38,528 nucleotides of DNA from Erythrobacter sp. (GCA_002695185.1 NZOF01000068.1:1-38528), one strand, 5' to 3'. Counted from the first letter of the stretch, positions 15,295 through 23,753 are shown. The notes: generated from the sequence alone by a model not told the origin. Numbers and translations are program-made.

Positions 15295-16284
15295 TTAGGG
15301 CTGATCCTCCTGTCTGGTGCGGCGATAGGCGGTGAATGTGTCCCTGCCAAGCTGGCGGGTTTCGGCAAGCTGCCAGCGGCCATGCGCATTGGCCAGATTG
15401 GCCAGACCGATGTCGCCCAGTGCCGCCATGCCGCCACCGATTACAATGGGGGCGCGGTAGATTTCCAGCCGGTCGACCAGATCGGCCTTGAGGAAGCTGG
15501 CCGCAGCGCCTGCGCCGCCTTCGACATAGAGATAGTGCACGCCGTCCAGCGCGCCGATCTGATCGGGCGCGTTGATGACCTTCACCCCGTCGGGCGGGAC
15601 GCCGCGGCTGAGCAGGACGCGCTGCGGGCTGTATGCTTCCAGCCCGGTGAGCCGCACGTCGAGGCGGGGACGATCCTGCCGCCAGGTGCCGCCGCCCACA
15701 AGGATGGCATCGCTCAGCGCGCGGCGCGAATGGACATGGGCGCGGGCCTCTGCACCGGTGATCCACTGGCTCGTGCCGTCGGCTATGGCGATGCACCCGT
15801 CGAGCGAGAGCGCGAGCTTGAGCGTGACATGCGGGCGGCCATGGCGGGCGCGGGTGAGATAGCCTTCGAGGCTGTGTTGCACGGAGAGGAGCGGGAGCAG
15901 GGAAACTTCGATACCGGCGGCGCGCAGCCGCTCTATCCCGGCGCCGGCGGTGCGCGGATCGGGATCCTGCGCGCCGATCACCACGCGGGCGACTTTCGCC
16001 TCTGCCAGCTGGGTGGAACAGGCCGGGCCGCGGGGTGACTGGTGGGCACAGGGTTCCAGCGTGACATAGGCCGTGGCGCCGCGCGCGTGCTCGCCCGCCT
16101 GTGCCAGCGCCGCGGCTTCGGCATGGGGGCGGCCTCCGGCCTGCGTCCAGCCGCGCCCGATGACGCGGCCATCCTTCACGATCAGGCAGCCGACCGAGGG
16201 GTTGGGGCGCGACAGCGGGCGGCCGTGCGACGCCAGCCGCGCCGCCGCAGCCAGCCAGCGCGCATCACTCGCCGCCGGTTTCAA
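15295..16284 (-). CDS. ribD: bifunctional riboflavin deaminase/reductase RibD
   Basis: The product has 329 residues from a TTG at 16284 (giving MKPAASDARW). A GTG at 16323 is an alternative; no ATG start fits the family boundary. The N-terminal deaminase domain has NPSVGCLIV and zinc ligands H54-A-E56, Cys79 (LEPCAHQ) and Cys89 (RGPACS). The C-terminal reductase domain begins at RPHVTLKLALSLDG, with LVGGGTWRQDRPRLDVR as substrate/NADPH site. The two domains perform consecutive steps converting the GTP-cyclohydrolase II product to the reduced ribityl intermediate. Either start overlaps the end of the upstream TM gene (by 20 or 59 bases), so coupling is likely. ribE follows after one base. Confidence 0.93.
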   Translation of the reverse strand: MKPAASDARWLAAAARLASHGRPLSRPNPSVGCLIVKDGRVIGRGWTQAGGRPHAEAAALAQAGEHARGATAYVTLEPCAHQSPRGPACSTQLAEAKVARVVIGAQDPDPRTAGAGIERLRAAGIEVSLLPLLSVQHSLEGYLTRARHGRPHVTLKLALSLDGCIAIADGTSQWITGAEARAHVHSRRALSDAILVGGGTWRQDRPRLDVRLTGLEAYSPQRVLLSRGVPPDGVKVINAPDQIGALDGVHYLYVEGGAGAAASFLKADLVDRLEIYRAPIVIGGGMAALGDIGLANLANAHGRWQLAETRQLGRDTFTAYRRTRQEDQP

Positions 16285-16750
16285 CCGCGCTGTCCGCCTG
16301 TTCCTCGCGTGGGCTGTCGTCACGCTCTCCGAAGAGCCGGTCGAGCCGTTCCTGTTCGGCGCGTTCCTCGGCCAGCCGTTCAGCCTCCGCCTCGGCTTCC
16401 ATGGCTTCGACATCCATGCCGCTGGCTGCGCCAAGCGTACGGTAGATATCGCGCTTGCGCTCCTCGATCCGGGCGCGTTCGGCGGCGCGTTCTTCCTTCA
16501 GCTTCTGGTTTTCGATGTTGGACTGGCGGATTTCCTCGTCGGTCCGGCCTTCGGCGAAGGTGGTGATATAGGTCACCTTGGGCTGTTCGGGCGGGTAGAA
16601 GTAGTTTTCCCGCGTGATCCAGAACAGCAGCGTGCCCGACATGGCGAAGGACGCGGCAAGGATCGGCCAGCGATAGGGGGTGGGCCGTTTCCATTCGGTC
16701 CAGAAGTCGGCAAAACCGCCGACCGGGTTGATCCTGTTTCTCAAACGCAT
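16265..16750 (-). CDS. TM and coiled-coil protein, unknown function
   Basis: The protein has 161 residues and was not recognised. A cytoplasmic start MRLRNRINPVGGFADFWTEW is followed by one membrane segment (about 28-45, WPILAASFAMSGTLLFWI), then YFYPPEQPKVTYITTFAEGRTD. A long charged helix rich in Glu, Arg and Ala (about 70-140) has coiled-coil character and leads to an acidic tail. The layout suggests a single-pass inner membrane protein with its coiled coil outside the cytoplasm, though topology is inferred. It lies between a metalloprotease gene (32 bases upstream) and ribD (overlapping its end). Confidence 0.75.
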   Translation of the reverse strand: MRLRNRINPVGGFADFWTEWKRPTPYRWPILAASFAMSGTLLFWITRENYFYPPEQPKVTYITTFAEGRTDEEIRQSNIENQKLKEERAAERARIEERKRDIYRTLGAASGMDVEAMEAEAEAERLAEERAEQERLDRLFGERDDSPREEQADSAVETGGE

Positions 16751-16782
16751 GATGCCTAGATAATAGCAGACGCGCCTTAGCG

Positions 16783-17505
16783 CTAGCTGAAGCTGGCGTA
16801 GAGTGTGCGGCCATGCTGTTTGAGCCAGCGGTTGGCGCTGTCGATCTCGCCTTCGTAGATCGTGTCGAGCAGGGCGTGGAAGGCGGGCGAATGGTCGAAG
16901 TGGACGAGGTGCGTCACCTCATGCGCCACGACCGAGCGGCGGACGAAATCGGGTGCCTGCACCAGCCGCCAGTTGAGGCGCAGGACGCCCTTGCTCGAAC
17001 AGCTGCCCCAGCGGCGTTTGGCGCGGCTCAGCCGGACTTGTGCGGGTGGGAGGCCGGCACGGTCGCAATAATAGCGGACATCCTCGGTGATCAGGCCGAT
17101 CGCCTCCCGATCAAGCCAGTGTTCGAGGCGTTTTCCGGAACACTCCAAGGGGCCGCCGAGCTGCAGGCGGCCATCGCGCAGCAGGGGTTTTCTGGGCGCA
17201 TCTTCGCGCCAGTCCACGGGCACTTCGCCGCCGCGGTAGAAGACCTTGCCGGCGGTGATAGGGTCCTGTTTTTCGGGGATTTTCTCCAGCTGCCGGGCCA
17301 GCCATTCGCGGCGATCCTCGGCAAAGGCGACAGCCTCTTTCGTGGCACACCAACGCGGCAAGGTTATGCGAACCGCGCTGCCATCGGGCGCCAGCCGCAA
17401 AGTCAGCCTTTTCGCCGTTTTGTGCCGCCGGATTTCAATCGGCAGCACCCGCGAACCCACGGAAATCTGCGGATCGGCGCTCGCCTGCCGCAGCCATTCG
17501 ATCAT
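16783..17505 (-). CDS. YgjP-like zinc metalloprotease (DUF45/M48-like)
   Basis: The protein has 240 residues from the ATG at 17505, which overlaps the upstream stop as ATGA; a longer frame from 17544 is less likely. The C-terminal half has the family signatures RAKRRWGSCSSKG (about 171-183) and the zinc site HEVTHLVHFDHSPAFH (H195, E196, H199, with H205 and H210 nearby). The N-terminal half (RRHKTAKRLTLRLAPDG) matches the YgjP/DUF45 strand region. No signal peptide, so probably cytoplasmic. YgjP-type proteins are SprT-like proteases with poorly known substrates. It is coupled to the YcgN-like gene. Confidence 0.87.
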   Translation of the reverse strand: MIEWLRQASADPQISVGSRVLPIEIRRHKTAKRLTLRLAPDGSAVRITLPRWCATKEAVAFAEDRREWLARQLEKIPEKQDPITAGKVFYRGGEVPVDWREDAPRKPLLRDGRLQLGGPLECSGKRLEHWLDREAIGLITEDVRYYCDRAGLPPAQVRLSRAKRRWGSCSSKGVLRLNWRLVQAPDFVRRSVVAHEVTHLVHFDHSPAFHALLDTIYEGEIDSANRWLKQHGRTLYASFS

Positions 17506-17972
17506 GCCGGCCAGTCCCCGTCCCGGTCCTCGCCATCGCCCCATTCGACGATGTGATGCTCCAGAGGACCCGCCTCGTCCTCGGAAATAACCCGCCCCGC
17601 AACCGATACTCCAGCCGCGATAACCGCCTCGCGGTCACCCGATAAAAGGTAGTGCCAGCGGGGCAGGGCGCGCCCTTCGGCACGGCGGCGATAGGCGCAG
17701 GTTTCCGGCAACCACGGCACGCGGTCCACCAGTTTGAGCGTCAGGCGCAAACAGTCCGGCACGAAGGCCTTGCGGTGCTTGTAATCGCGGCATTGCGCCG
17801 TCTGGCAATCGAGCAGGGTGCAGGCAACATTCGTCTCCTCGATCTCGCCCGTGTCCTCATATTCGACCTTGTGCAGGCAGCAGCGCCCGCAGCCATCGCA
17901 CAGCGCTTCCCACTCTTCGCGGTTGAGATCGGCGAGCGGCCGCTCCCAGAATTTCTCCCTCAACGCACCCAT
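17502..17972 (-). CDS. YcgN/UPF0260 family cysteine-cluster protein
   Basis: The protein has 156 residues. It opens FWERPLADLNREEWEALCDG and has the cysteine pattern CDGCGRCCLHK (Cys25, 28, 31, 32), then C51, C56, C61 and C74, matching the YcgN/UPF0260 family. The cysteines suggest metal or iron-sulfur binding, but no activity is established. The start at 17972 overlaps the SCO1 gene end by 13 bases and its stop overlaps the metalloprotease start as ATGA, so three genes are translationally coupled. Link with SCO1 suggests a metal or respiratory context (inference). Confidence 0.88.
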   Translation of the reverse strand: MGALREKFWERPLADLNREEWEALCDGCGRCCLHKVEYEDTGEIEETNVACTLLDCQTAQCRDYKHRKAFVPDCLRLTLKLVDRVPWLPETCAYRRRAEGRALPRWHYLLSGDREAVIAAGVSVAGRVISEDEAGPLEHHIVEWGDGEDRDGDWPA

Positions 17973-18568
17973 TTCGCCAGTTCCACTGCCACGGCATCCG
18001 GCCCGTCCGACGTGGGCAGCAGTGCGAGGGGCTGGCCGTCCGGACCGAACAGATAGGTCTGGCTCGAATGGTCCATCAGATAGCCGCCATTGGAGGTTTC
18101 TTCGCCCTTGCTGTAGAAAACGGCGAAGTCGGATGCCGCCTTGTCGAGTTGTTCCTTGCTGCCCGTCATCCCGATCAGGCGCGGATGGAAGGCGTCGGTG
18201 AATTCGGTCAGGACCTCTGGCGTGTCACGCTGCGGATCGATGCTGACGAACAGCGGCTGTACCTTGGCGCCCAGCTCCGGATTTTCCTTCTCGAAACGTT
18301 TGAGCCCCGCCATCGCGCGCTGGTTGTCGGTCGGGCAGACGTCAGGGCAGAAGGCGTAACCGAAGTAGATCGTGCGATATTGCCCATCGAAATCGGAGAA
18401 GCTGATCGGCTCCCCGGTCTCGCTGGTAAGCGTAAAATCGCCGCCGATCGCCGCGCCGGCAAGCGGCGGCTCGCCCGCGTCGGATGCAGAATCGGCTTGC
18501 GAACAGGCAGCCATGAGAAGGCTTGCGGCAATCAGGAATGAAAAGCGGGGCATGACAGTGGGGTTCAT
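17960..18568 (-). CDS. SCO1/SenC copper chaperone lipoprotein
   Basis: The protein has 202 residues. The N-terminus ends in the lipobox MAAC (Cys22), so it should be membrane-anchored and periplasmic. The thioredoxin-like fold carries the copper site FCPDVCP (Cys74, Cys78) and the distal His167 in LMDHSSQ, the SCO1 ligand set. FVSIDPQRDTPEVL is the family core. Proteins of this kind deliver copper to or reduce the CuA site of cytochrome c oxidase. A start at 18553 (MPRFSF) is also possible; neither has a clear ribosome binding site. It heads the operon that runs to ribE and diverges from the ankyrin gene. Confidence 0.92.
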   Translation of the reverse strand: MNPTVMPRFSFLIAASLLMAACSQADSASDAGEPPLAGAAIGGDFTLTSETGEPISFSDFDGQYRTIYFGYAFCPDVCPTDNQRAMAGLKRFEKENPELGAKVQPLFVSIDPQRDTPEVLTEFTDAFHPRLIGMTGSKEQLDKAASDFAVFYSKGEETSNGGYLMDHSSQTYLFGPDGQPLALLPTSDGPDAVAVELAKWVR

Positions 18569-18639
18569 GGTCTGCTAACGGCTCGGGTTCAAGGGTTTGC
18601 CGCGAGGATATTCGCGATTTCGATACGGAGAATGCAACG

Positions 18640-19251
18640 GTGCGTACTGTTGGACTGAAACGGATTCTGGCGGTTGCCGGAACGGCGCTTGCTCTTTCGG
18701 CAAGCCCGGTGGCGGCGCAGCGCCAATCCGATGGCTATACCTTCATCAAGGCGGTGCGCGACCGCGAAGGCGATGTCGCGACCAGGCTGCTGGATGAGCC
18801 GGGCAATACGATCATCAACGCCCGCGATATCGGCACGGGCGAGACTGCGCTGCATGCCGTGGTCCAGCGGCGCGACATCACCTGGGTGAAATTCCTGCTG
18901 CAGCGCGGCGCCAATCCGAATATTGCCGACAAGAACGGCGTCTATCCGCTCCAGATCGCCGCGCAGCTCGGCTTTGTCGAAGGGGTAGAGAGGTTGATTG
19001 CGGGCGGCGCGCATATCGACGTTTCCGACAGCACGGGCGAGACGCCTCTCATCAGCGCGGTCCATCGCCGCGATCTGGGGCTTGTCGAACTGCTTGTGTC
19101 CGAGGGCGGCAATCCCGACCGGACGGACAATTCGGGCCGCAGCGCGCGCGACTACGCAACGCTGCTGGGCGCACGGTCGGGAGCGCTTGAAGCCATCGAA
19201 AAAGCGGAAAAGTCGGACGAGGACGAGGCCGAAACCTATGGACCAAGCTGA
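18640..19251 (+). CDS. secreted ankyrin-repeat protein
   Basis: The protein has 203 residues from a GTG at 18640, with GGAG about 10 bases before. A signal peptide (LKRILAVAGTALALSASPVAAQ) sends it to the periplasm. About four ankyrin repeats follow, shown by TGETALHAVVQRRDITWVKF, GANPNIADKNGVYPLQIAAQ, STGETPLISAVHRRDLGLVE and GNPDRTDNSGRSARDYA. The C-terminus is acidic. Periplasmic ankyrin proteins act as protein-binding scaffolds. The stop overlaps the COQ9 start by 14 bases, so the two are coupled. The partner is unknown. Confidence 0.88.
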   Translation: MRTVGLKRILAVAGTALALSASPVAAQRQSDGYTFIKAVRDREGDVATRLLDEPGNTIINARDIGTGETALHAVVQRRDITWVKFLLQRGANPNIADKNGVYPLQIAAQLGFVEGVERLIAGGAHIDVSDSTGETPLISAVHRRDLGLVELLVSEGGNPDRTDNSGRSARDYATLLGARSGALEAIEKAEKSDEDEAETYGPS

Positions 19252-19924
19252 GATGAACCCCGCCGACCTGACGCTGGACGAGCTACGTCTGGCGCTCGCC
19301 CCGGCTATCGCCGATGCGGCCGTTTTCGACGGCTGGACCGACGAGGCGCTGGTAATGGCGGCAGACCAGATGGGCGCGGATGTCGATGTCGCCCGGCTCG
19401 CCTTCAAGGGCAAGGGCGGCGGCGTCTCAGCGATGGACATGGTCAGCGCCTGGATCGAAACCGTTGATGTAGCGATGGCAGCCGCGCTTCCGCCGGAAAA
19501 GCTGGCCCAGATGAAGATACGCGAGCGGATTCGCAGCCTCGTTCAATTCAGGCTCGACGCGGTGGCGGGGCAGGAAGAAGCGCTGCGGCGCGGCCTGGCC
19601 ATCATGTCCATGCCCCAGAATGCCGCGCGTGCAGTGAAGCTGGGCTGGAACAGCGCCGATGTGATGTGGCGCCTCGCCGGCGATACCGCGACCGACTACA
19701 ATCACTATACCAAGCGCGCCATTCTGGCCTCTATCTATGGGGCGACACTGGCGGTGTTCGTGGACGACCAGAGCGAAGGCAAGGAAGATACCCGCGCCTT
19801 TCTCGACCGGCGTATCGAAGGGGTGATGACCTTCGAGAAGGTCAAGGCGAAGTGGCTGGGATCGGAGCGTGAGAGCTTCAGTGTCACGCGTTTCCTTGGC
19901 CGGTTGCGCTATCCCGCCCGCTAA
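19238..19924 (+). CDS. COQ9 family ubiquinone biosynthesis protein
   Basis: The protein has 228 residues. The ATG at 19238 follows GAGG at about 10 bases and overlaps the ankyrin gene; ATG 19253 is an alternative. The start TLDELRLALAPAIADAAVFDGWTDEAL is a TetR-like helical segment typical of COQ9, and IRERIRSLVQFRL, NAARAVKLGWNSADVMWRLAGD and TDYNHYTKRAILASIY are family hallmarks. COQ9 binds lipids and presents ubiquinone precursors to COQ7-type hydroxylases at the inner membrane. feoA begins 57 bases later on the same strand. Confidence 0.9.
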   Translation: MDQAEMNPADLTLDELRLALAPAIADAAVFDGWTDEALVMAADQMGADVDVARLAFKGKGGGVSAMDMVSAWIETVDVAMAAALPPEKLAQMKIRERIRSLVQFRLDAVAGQEEALRRGLAIMSMPQNAARAVKLGWNSADVMWRLAGDTATDYNHYTKRAILASIYGATLAVFVDDQSEGKEDTRAFLDRRIEGVMTFEKVKAKWLGSERESFSVTRFLGRLRYPAR

Positions 19925-19981
19925 TCGCCGCGCTATTGATAACCAGTTGCAACAAGCCTTCCGATATGAGAGGGGGCGCGC

Positions 19982-20221
19982 ATGACATTGGACGGTTTCG
20001 ACAGTAAGAGAAGCGCTCGCATTACCAGCGTCGACTGGGCAGCGCTTGCCGAGGATGAAAGCAAGCGGCTGCAGGCACTGGGCGTGGACGAAGGGGCCGA
20101 GGTTGCCATCATGCACCGCGGGATCTTCGGTACCCGCGATCCGATAGCCTTGCGGCTCGGCAACATGACCATTGCGATCCGCCGCGCCCATGCCGCCGCC
20201 ATCACGGTAGAAGCGATATGA
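19982..20221 (+). CDS. feoA: FeoA ferrous iron transport accessory protein
   Basis: The product is a 79-residue SH3-like protein. The typical FeoA pattern is seen: RLQALGVDEGAEVAIMHRG, then DPIALRLGNMTIAIRRAHAAAI. AGAGGGGG precedes the ATG. It acts in the cytoplasm with FeoB to support Fe(II) uptake. It ends in an ATGA overlap with feoB. The 57-base gap upstream holds a GTTGCAAC palindrome (19946-19953) next to ATTGATAA, a possible iron-regulator site, but it is a weak match to any Fur box I know. Confidence 0.93.
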   Translation: MTLDGFDSKRSARITSVDWAALAEDESKRLQALGVDEGAEVAIMHRGIFGTRDPIALRLGNMTIAIRRAHAAAITVEAI

Positions 20222-22065
20222 GCCGCAAATATACTGCCGCCTTGGTCGGCAACCCCAATTCGGGCAAGTCGGCGCTGTTCAACGCCCTGACCGGTGCTCG
20301 GCAGAAAATTGCCAATTACGCCGGCGTCACCGTGGAGCGTAAGGCTGGTCGCCTGATGCTGCCGAGCGGGGAGCCGGTCGAACTGCTCGACCTTCCCGGA
20401 TCGTACAGTTTCGATGCCGCGAGCCCTGACGAGGCGGTTACGCGCGATGTGGTGAAGGGCACGTTCGACGGCGAGGCGGTACCCGATGTGCTGGTCATCG
20501 TTATCGATGCAGCCAATCTCGAACAGCATCTCGTCTTCGCGCAGGAAGTGCTCGAACTGGGACGCCCCACCGTGGTGGCGCTCAACATGGTCGACCTCGC
20601 AGAGCGCGATGGACTGACGCTGGACCCGGCGGCCTTGTCCGAAGCGCTCGGCGTTCCCGTGGTGCCGACGGTCGCCGTCCGCAGGCGCGGGATCAGTGAA
20701 TTGCTGGCGGCGATTGCCGAGGCCGAAACCCATGCGGACGAAGAAGCGCACACGCGCTGGCACCTGACGCTGCCCGAGCGGCGGCTTTCTGCCAAGCACA
20801 TCGCGCGCGGCACAATCTTGTCCAAGTCAACGCGGCACACAATCGAAAACGGCGTCGATAAGGTCCTCCTCAATCCGTGGATCGGTCCGGTAATCCTGTT
20901 CGGGCTGCTCTTCATCATCTTCCAAGCCGTGTTTGCTTGGGCTACGCCCTTTGCCGATGCGCTAGAAGGCGGCGTCGGCGTTCTCTCCGAAGCGGTGATC
21001 GACGTACTGCCCGCAGGGACGTTGCGTGATTTCCTCACCGAAGGCGTGCTGGCCGGTGTCGGTTCGGTTGTCGTCTTCCTCCCGCAGATCGTGATCCTCT
21101 TCGCCTTTATTCTCATAATGGAAGCGAGCGGCTACATGGCGCGCGCAGCCTTCCTGATGGACCGGCTCATGGCGGGTGTCGGCCTGTCCGGCAAAAGCTT
21201 CATTCCGCTGCTCTCCAGCTTTGCCTGCGCCATTCCGGGCATCATGGCGACGCGCAGTATTTCCGATCCCAAGGACCGGCTGACAACGATCCTCATCGCG
21301 CCGCTGATGACGTGTTCGGCGCGCCTGCCGGTTTACGCGGTCATCATCGCTGCCGTCATCCCGCAGACTGCGATCGGCCCCGGCATAGGCCTGCAGGGGC
21401 TCGTATTGTTCGCGCTTTATGTGGCGGGCATCGTCGGCGCCATGGTCGTCGCTCTGGTCCTGCGCAGCACCGTGACGAAGGGCGCGGCAAGCGGCTTCAT
21501 CATGGAATTGCCGCGTTACCAGTTGCCCCGCCTGAAGGATCTAGCGATCGGCCTGTGGCAGCGTGCCTGGGTCTTCTTGCGCCGCGCGGGTACGATCATC
21601 TTCGTGGCCACGATTGCGCTTTGGGTGCTGCTCAGCTTCCCCAAGGCCGAGCCGGGCGAAAGCCAGCTGGATGCCAGCTTCGCCGGGGCAGTGGCCGATA
21701 CGATCCACCCGGTCCTGGAACCGGTCGGCTTCAACCGCGAAATGAGCCTCGCGCTCGTCCCTGCCATCGCCGCCCGTGAAGTCGCTGTTTCTGCACTCGC
21801 CACGACCTATGCCGTCGATGCGGAAGACGAAGATGTCGCAGCCGAGGGCGTGACCGAGAAGATCGCCGCCCTGTGGAGCCTGCCGACCGCGCTGGCATTC
21901 CTGGCCTGGTTCGTCTTCGCGCCGCAGTGTCTCTCGACGATTGCAGTCGCACGGCGCGAGACCAATGGCTGGAAGTGGCCGACTGTCATGGTCGTCTATC
22001 TGTTCGCTTTGGCATGGCTGGCGGCAGGTGCGACATACTGGATCGCAGTGTCCTTAGGCCTCTAA
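20218..22065 (+). CDS. feoB: FeoB ferrous iron transporter
   Basis: The protein has 615 residues, shorter than the 700-770 of E. coli-type FeoB but within the range of alphaproteobacterial forms. The N-terminal G domain has G1 GNPNSGKS (11-18), G2 Thr38, G3 DLPG (58-61) and G4 NMVD (123-126). Membrane segments start near residue 220. Both gate motifs are present (FACAIPGIMATR, MTCSARLPVYAVI). It moves Fe(II) across the inner membrane in a GTP-dependent way. It starts inside the feoA stop (ATGA). The usual C-terminal FeoC-like extension is absent. Confidence 0.95.
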   Translation: MSRKYTAALVGNPNSGKSALFNALTGARQKIANYAGVTVERKAGRLMLPSGEPVELLDLPGSYSFDAASPDEAVTRDVVKGTFDGEAVPDVLVIVIDAANLEQHLVFAQEVLELGRPTVVALNMVDLAERDGLTLDPAALSEALGVPVVPTVAVRRRGISELLAAIAEAETHADEEAHTRWHLTLPERRLSAKHIARGTILSKSTRHTIENGVDKVLLNPWIGPVILFGLLFIIFQAVFAWATPFADALEGGVGVLSEAVIDVLPAGTLRDFLTEGVLAGVGSVVVFLPQIVILFAFILIMEASGYMARAAFLMDRLMAGVGLSGKSFIPLLSSFACAIPGIMATRSISDPKDRLTTILIAPLMTCSARLPVYAVIIAAVIPQTAIGPGIGLQGLVLFALYVAGIVGAMVVALVLRSTVTKGAASGFIMELPRYQLPRLKDLAIGLWQRAWVFLRRAGTIIFVATIALWVLLSFPKAEPGESQLDASFAGAVADTIHPVLEPVGFNREMSLALVPAIAAREVAVSALATTYAVDAEDEDVAAEGVTEKIAALWSLPTALAFLAWFVFAPQCLSTIAVARRETNGWKWPTVMVVYLFALAWLAAGATYWIAVSLGL

Positions 22066-22067
22066 TC

Positions 22068-22155
22068 TCGTCATTGCGAGGAACCGCAGGCGACGCGGCA
22101 ATCCCAGGCTAGGACGCAACCGCTCTGGATTGTGTCGCTTCGCTCGCAATGACGA
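22068..22155. repeat. REP-like palindromic element
   Basis: TCGTCATTGCGAG (22068-22080) and CTCGCAATGACGA (22143-22155) are perfect inverted ends, 13 bp each. Inside, GGCAATCC and GGATTGTG form a second, partly wobbled stem. The whole 88-base unit can fold into a long hairpin. It begins two bases after the feoB stop, where REP elements often sit. The CGTCATTGCGAG ends match a widespread interspersed palindrome. It may also terminate or stabilise the feo message. Confidence 0.8.
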
Positions 22156-22235
22156 TGTGGGTAAGCAATCGTAGGGGTGGAGAGTCCTTCCGCGTTTCGA
22201 TAGGCCACTGCCAACTTTTACGAAGGAACGAATCG

Positions 22236-22787
22236 ATGGCCGGAAGCCTCAACAAAGTCATGCTGATCGGAAATCTGGGTGCAGACCCCGAGGTCCGCAG
22301 CTTCCCCAATGGCGGCAAGGTCGCGAACCTGCGCATCGCCACCAGCGAACAGTGGAAGGATCGCAACACTGGCGAGCGCCAGGAACGGACCGAATGGCAC
22401 ACCGTGTCGATCTTTTCCGAAGGCCTCATCAACGTGGTCGAACGTTTCCTGCGTAAAGGCTCCAAGGTTTTCGTCGAAGGCCAGCTGCAGACCCGCAAAT
22501 GGCAGGATCAGCAGGGCAATGACCGCTACTCGACCGAAGTCGTGCTGCGCGGGTTCAACGGGACGCTGACCATGCTAGATGGCCCCGGCGGCGGTCAGGG
22601 TGGTGGCTCGGGCTCCGGCGGTGGTTATGGCGGCGGAAGCGGCGGCGGCGGCGCTTCGCGCGGCGGAGATTACGGCGGCGGTGGCGGCCAGTCCGGCGGC
22701 GGCTGGAACCAGGGTGGCGGCTCTTCAGGCGGCAGCCAGGGCGGCGGCTCGAACTACGATGATCTGGACGACGATATTCCGTTCTAG
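22236..22787 (+). CDS. ssb: single-stranded DNA-binding protein SSB
   Basis: The protein has 183 residues from ATG 22236 (GAAGGA 11 bases upstream); the in-frame ATG at 22149 lies in the REP element and is rejected. The OB fold is seen in [29 protein letters not shown] and [19 protein letters not shown] long glycine/serine-rich linker (about 115-170) leads to the acidic tip DDLDDDIPF, the conserved site for binding repair and replication proteins. It tetramerises on single-stranded DNA in replication and repair. It is probably monocistronic with a terminator about 90 bases downstream. Confidence 0.97.
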   Translation: MAGSLNKVMLIGNLGADPEVRSFPNGGKVANLRIATSEQWKDRNTGERQERTEWHTVSIFSEGLINVVERFLRKGSKVFVEGQLQTRKWQDQQGNDRYSTEVVLRGFNGTLTMLDGPGGGQGGGSGSGGGYGGGSGGGGASRGGDYGGGGGQSGGGWNQGGGSSGGSQGGGSNYDDLDDDIPF

Positions 22788-23184
22788 AATCTGGCCTAGT
22801 GCGCCTGGGGACTATGGTTGAATAGTCTCGCAGGGCACAAGGTGCAGGCGATCTTCCGATAGCTTGTTAAAACAGGGCGTCAGCGCTTCGGTGCGTCGAC
22901 GCCCTTTTCGCATTCGGATTGTATTGTTCTGGCCGCTCGTTGCCGATTGCGGACCTGCTTCGATCTAGCCTGAGCTATTCCTTCCGAAGTTATCCTCACG
23001 GTTCAATCTGGGACTGCGTCAATCTGGCACAAACGCGGATCTCTCCGACCGGATTAAGAAAATCTTCGTAGTCCGAGGTCGTCGCACTTCGAGATTGATT
23101 CGAACCTATCTGGTTCATTCATCGATTTCGAACATGCACATCGACGGCCAATTTCGATACTCAGTCTTAGAGAGGATACCCCCT
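22788..23184. other. intergenic region between ssb and the pilus operon
   Basis: About 400 bases with no gene. It contains the terminator-like hairpin at 22875-22908 and the direct repeat TCAATCTGG at 23003-23011 and 23019-23027, and must hold the promoter for the pilus genes. No confident -35/-10 pair was identified. No inverted repeats suited to a fim-type phase switch were seen. Confidence 0.7.
22875..22908 (+). terminator. rho-independent terminator after ssb
   Basis: GGGCGTC (22875-22881) pairs with GACGCCC (22898-22904). An inner GCGC/GTGC helix is closed by a TTCG tetraloop at 22887-22890, and TTTT follows. Confidence 0.7.
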
Positions 23185-23730
23185 ATGAAGAAGCTTGTTT
23201 TCGCGACCATGTCGGCCGCTCTTTTCAGCACCGCTGCTTATGCCGGCGACACGGACAGCCAAAGCTTCACGATCAGCGCCAACATCCTGCCCGAATGCAG
23301 TGTCGAAGCGCCCCAGGATGTCAACTTTGGCAACCTCGCAATTAACGAAGATCCGGGCGAAAGCGCCCTTGAAGGCACCTTCGGTCGCCGTACTCAAACA
23401 CAGAATATCTGGGTTAGCTGCAACTACGGTGCCGATATGGCGATCGCGGCTGAATCGATGACGACCGACGAAGCAAACGACGGGCCCGACGCTGACGACT
23501 TCACCAATGTGATCCCGGTTCGCATGGGTCTCGAAGCATCGGACGGTACGTCGTTCCGCAAGATGTTCTTCGATTCGCTGACCAAGGAAGGCGATTCCAA
23601 AACGAACACGGACGCCTTCCACGACCGCGCAAAACTGTCGGTTGTGGTTAATCAGGAAGACCTAAAGGGCAAGCGTCCTCTCGCAGGCGCCTATTCCTCC
23701 ACCGCGACCGTCAATCTCGGCGCAATCTGA
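23185..23730 (+). CDS. major pilin subunit, spore coat protein U-like
   Basis: The protein has 181 residues from ATG 23185 (AGAGGAT upstream). Signal peptide about 1-20 (cleavage after AYA). The SCPU pilin pattern is visible: FTISANILPECSV with Cys38, VNFGN, then WVSCNYG with Cys79, a likely disulfide pair, and a C-terminal AGAYSSTATVNLGAI strand. The short N-terminal segment before SFTI could be the donor strand for subunit assembly. It is first in the chaperone-usher operon and has a strong hairpin after it, which fits a subunit made in excess. The call as major rather than minor pilin is inferred from position. Confidence 0.85.
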   Translation: MKKLVFATMSAALFSTAAYAGDTDSQSFTISANILPECSVEAPQDVNFGNLAINEDPGESALEGTFGRRTQTQNIWVSCNYGADMAIAAESMTTDEANDGPDADDFTNVIPVRMGLEASDGTSFRKMFFDSLTKEGDSKTNTDAFHDRAKLSVVVNQEDLKGKRPLAGAYSSTATVNLGAI

Positions 23731-23753
23731 TCACGCCGGCCGTGTTTAACCGG

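Noticed and set aside
19935..19960. Fur box upstream of feoA
   Set aside because: ATTGATAACCAGTTGCAAC matches only half the positions of an inverted repeat; too weak to annotate.
22910..23184. fim-type invertible switch upstream of the pilus genes
   Set aside because: No inverted repeats of the needed length flank the promoter area and no recombinase gene is nearby.
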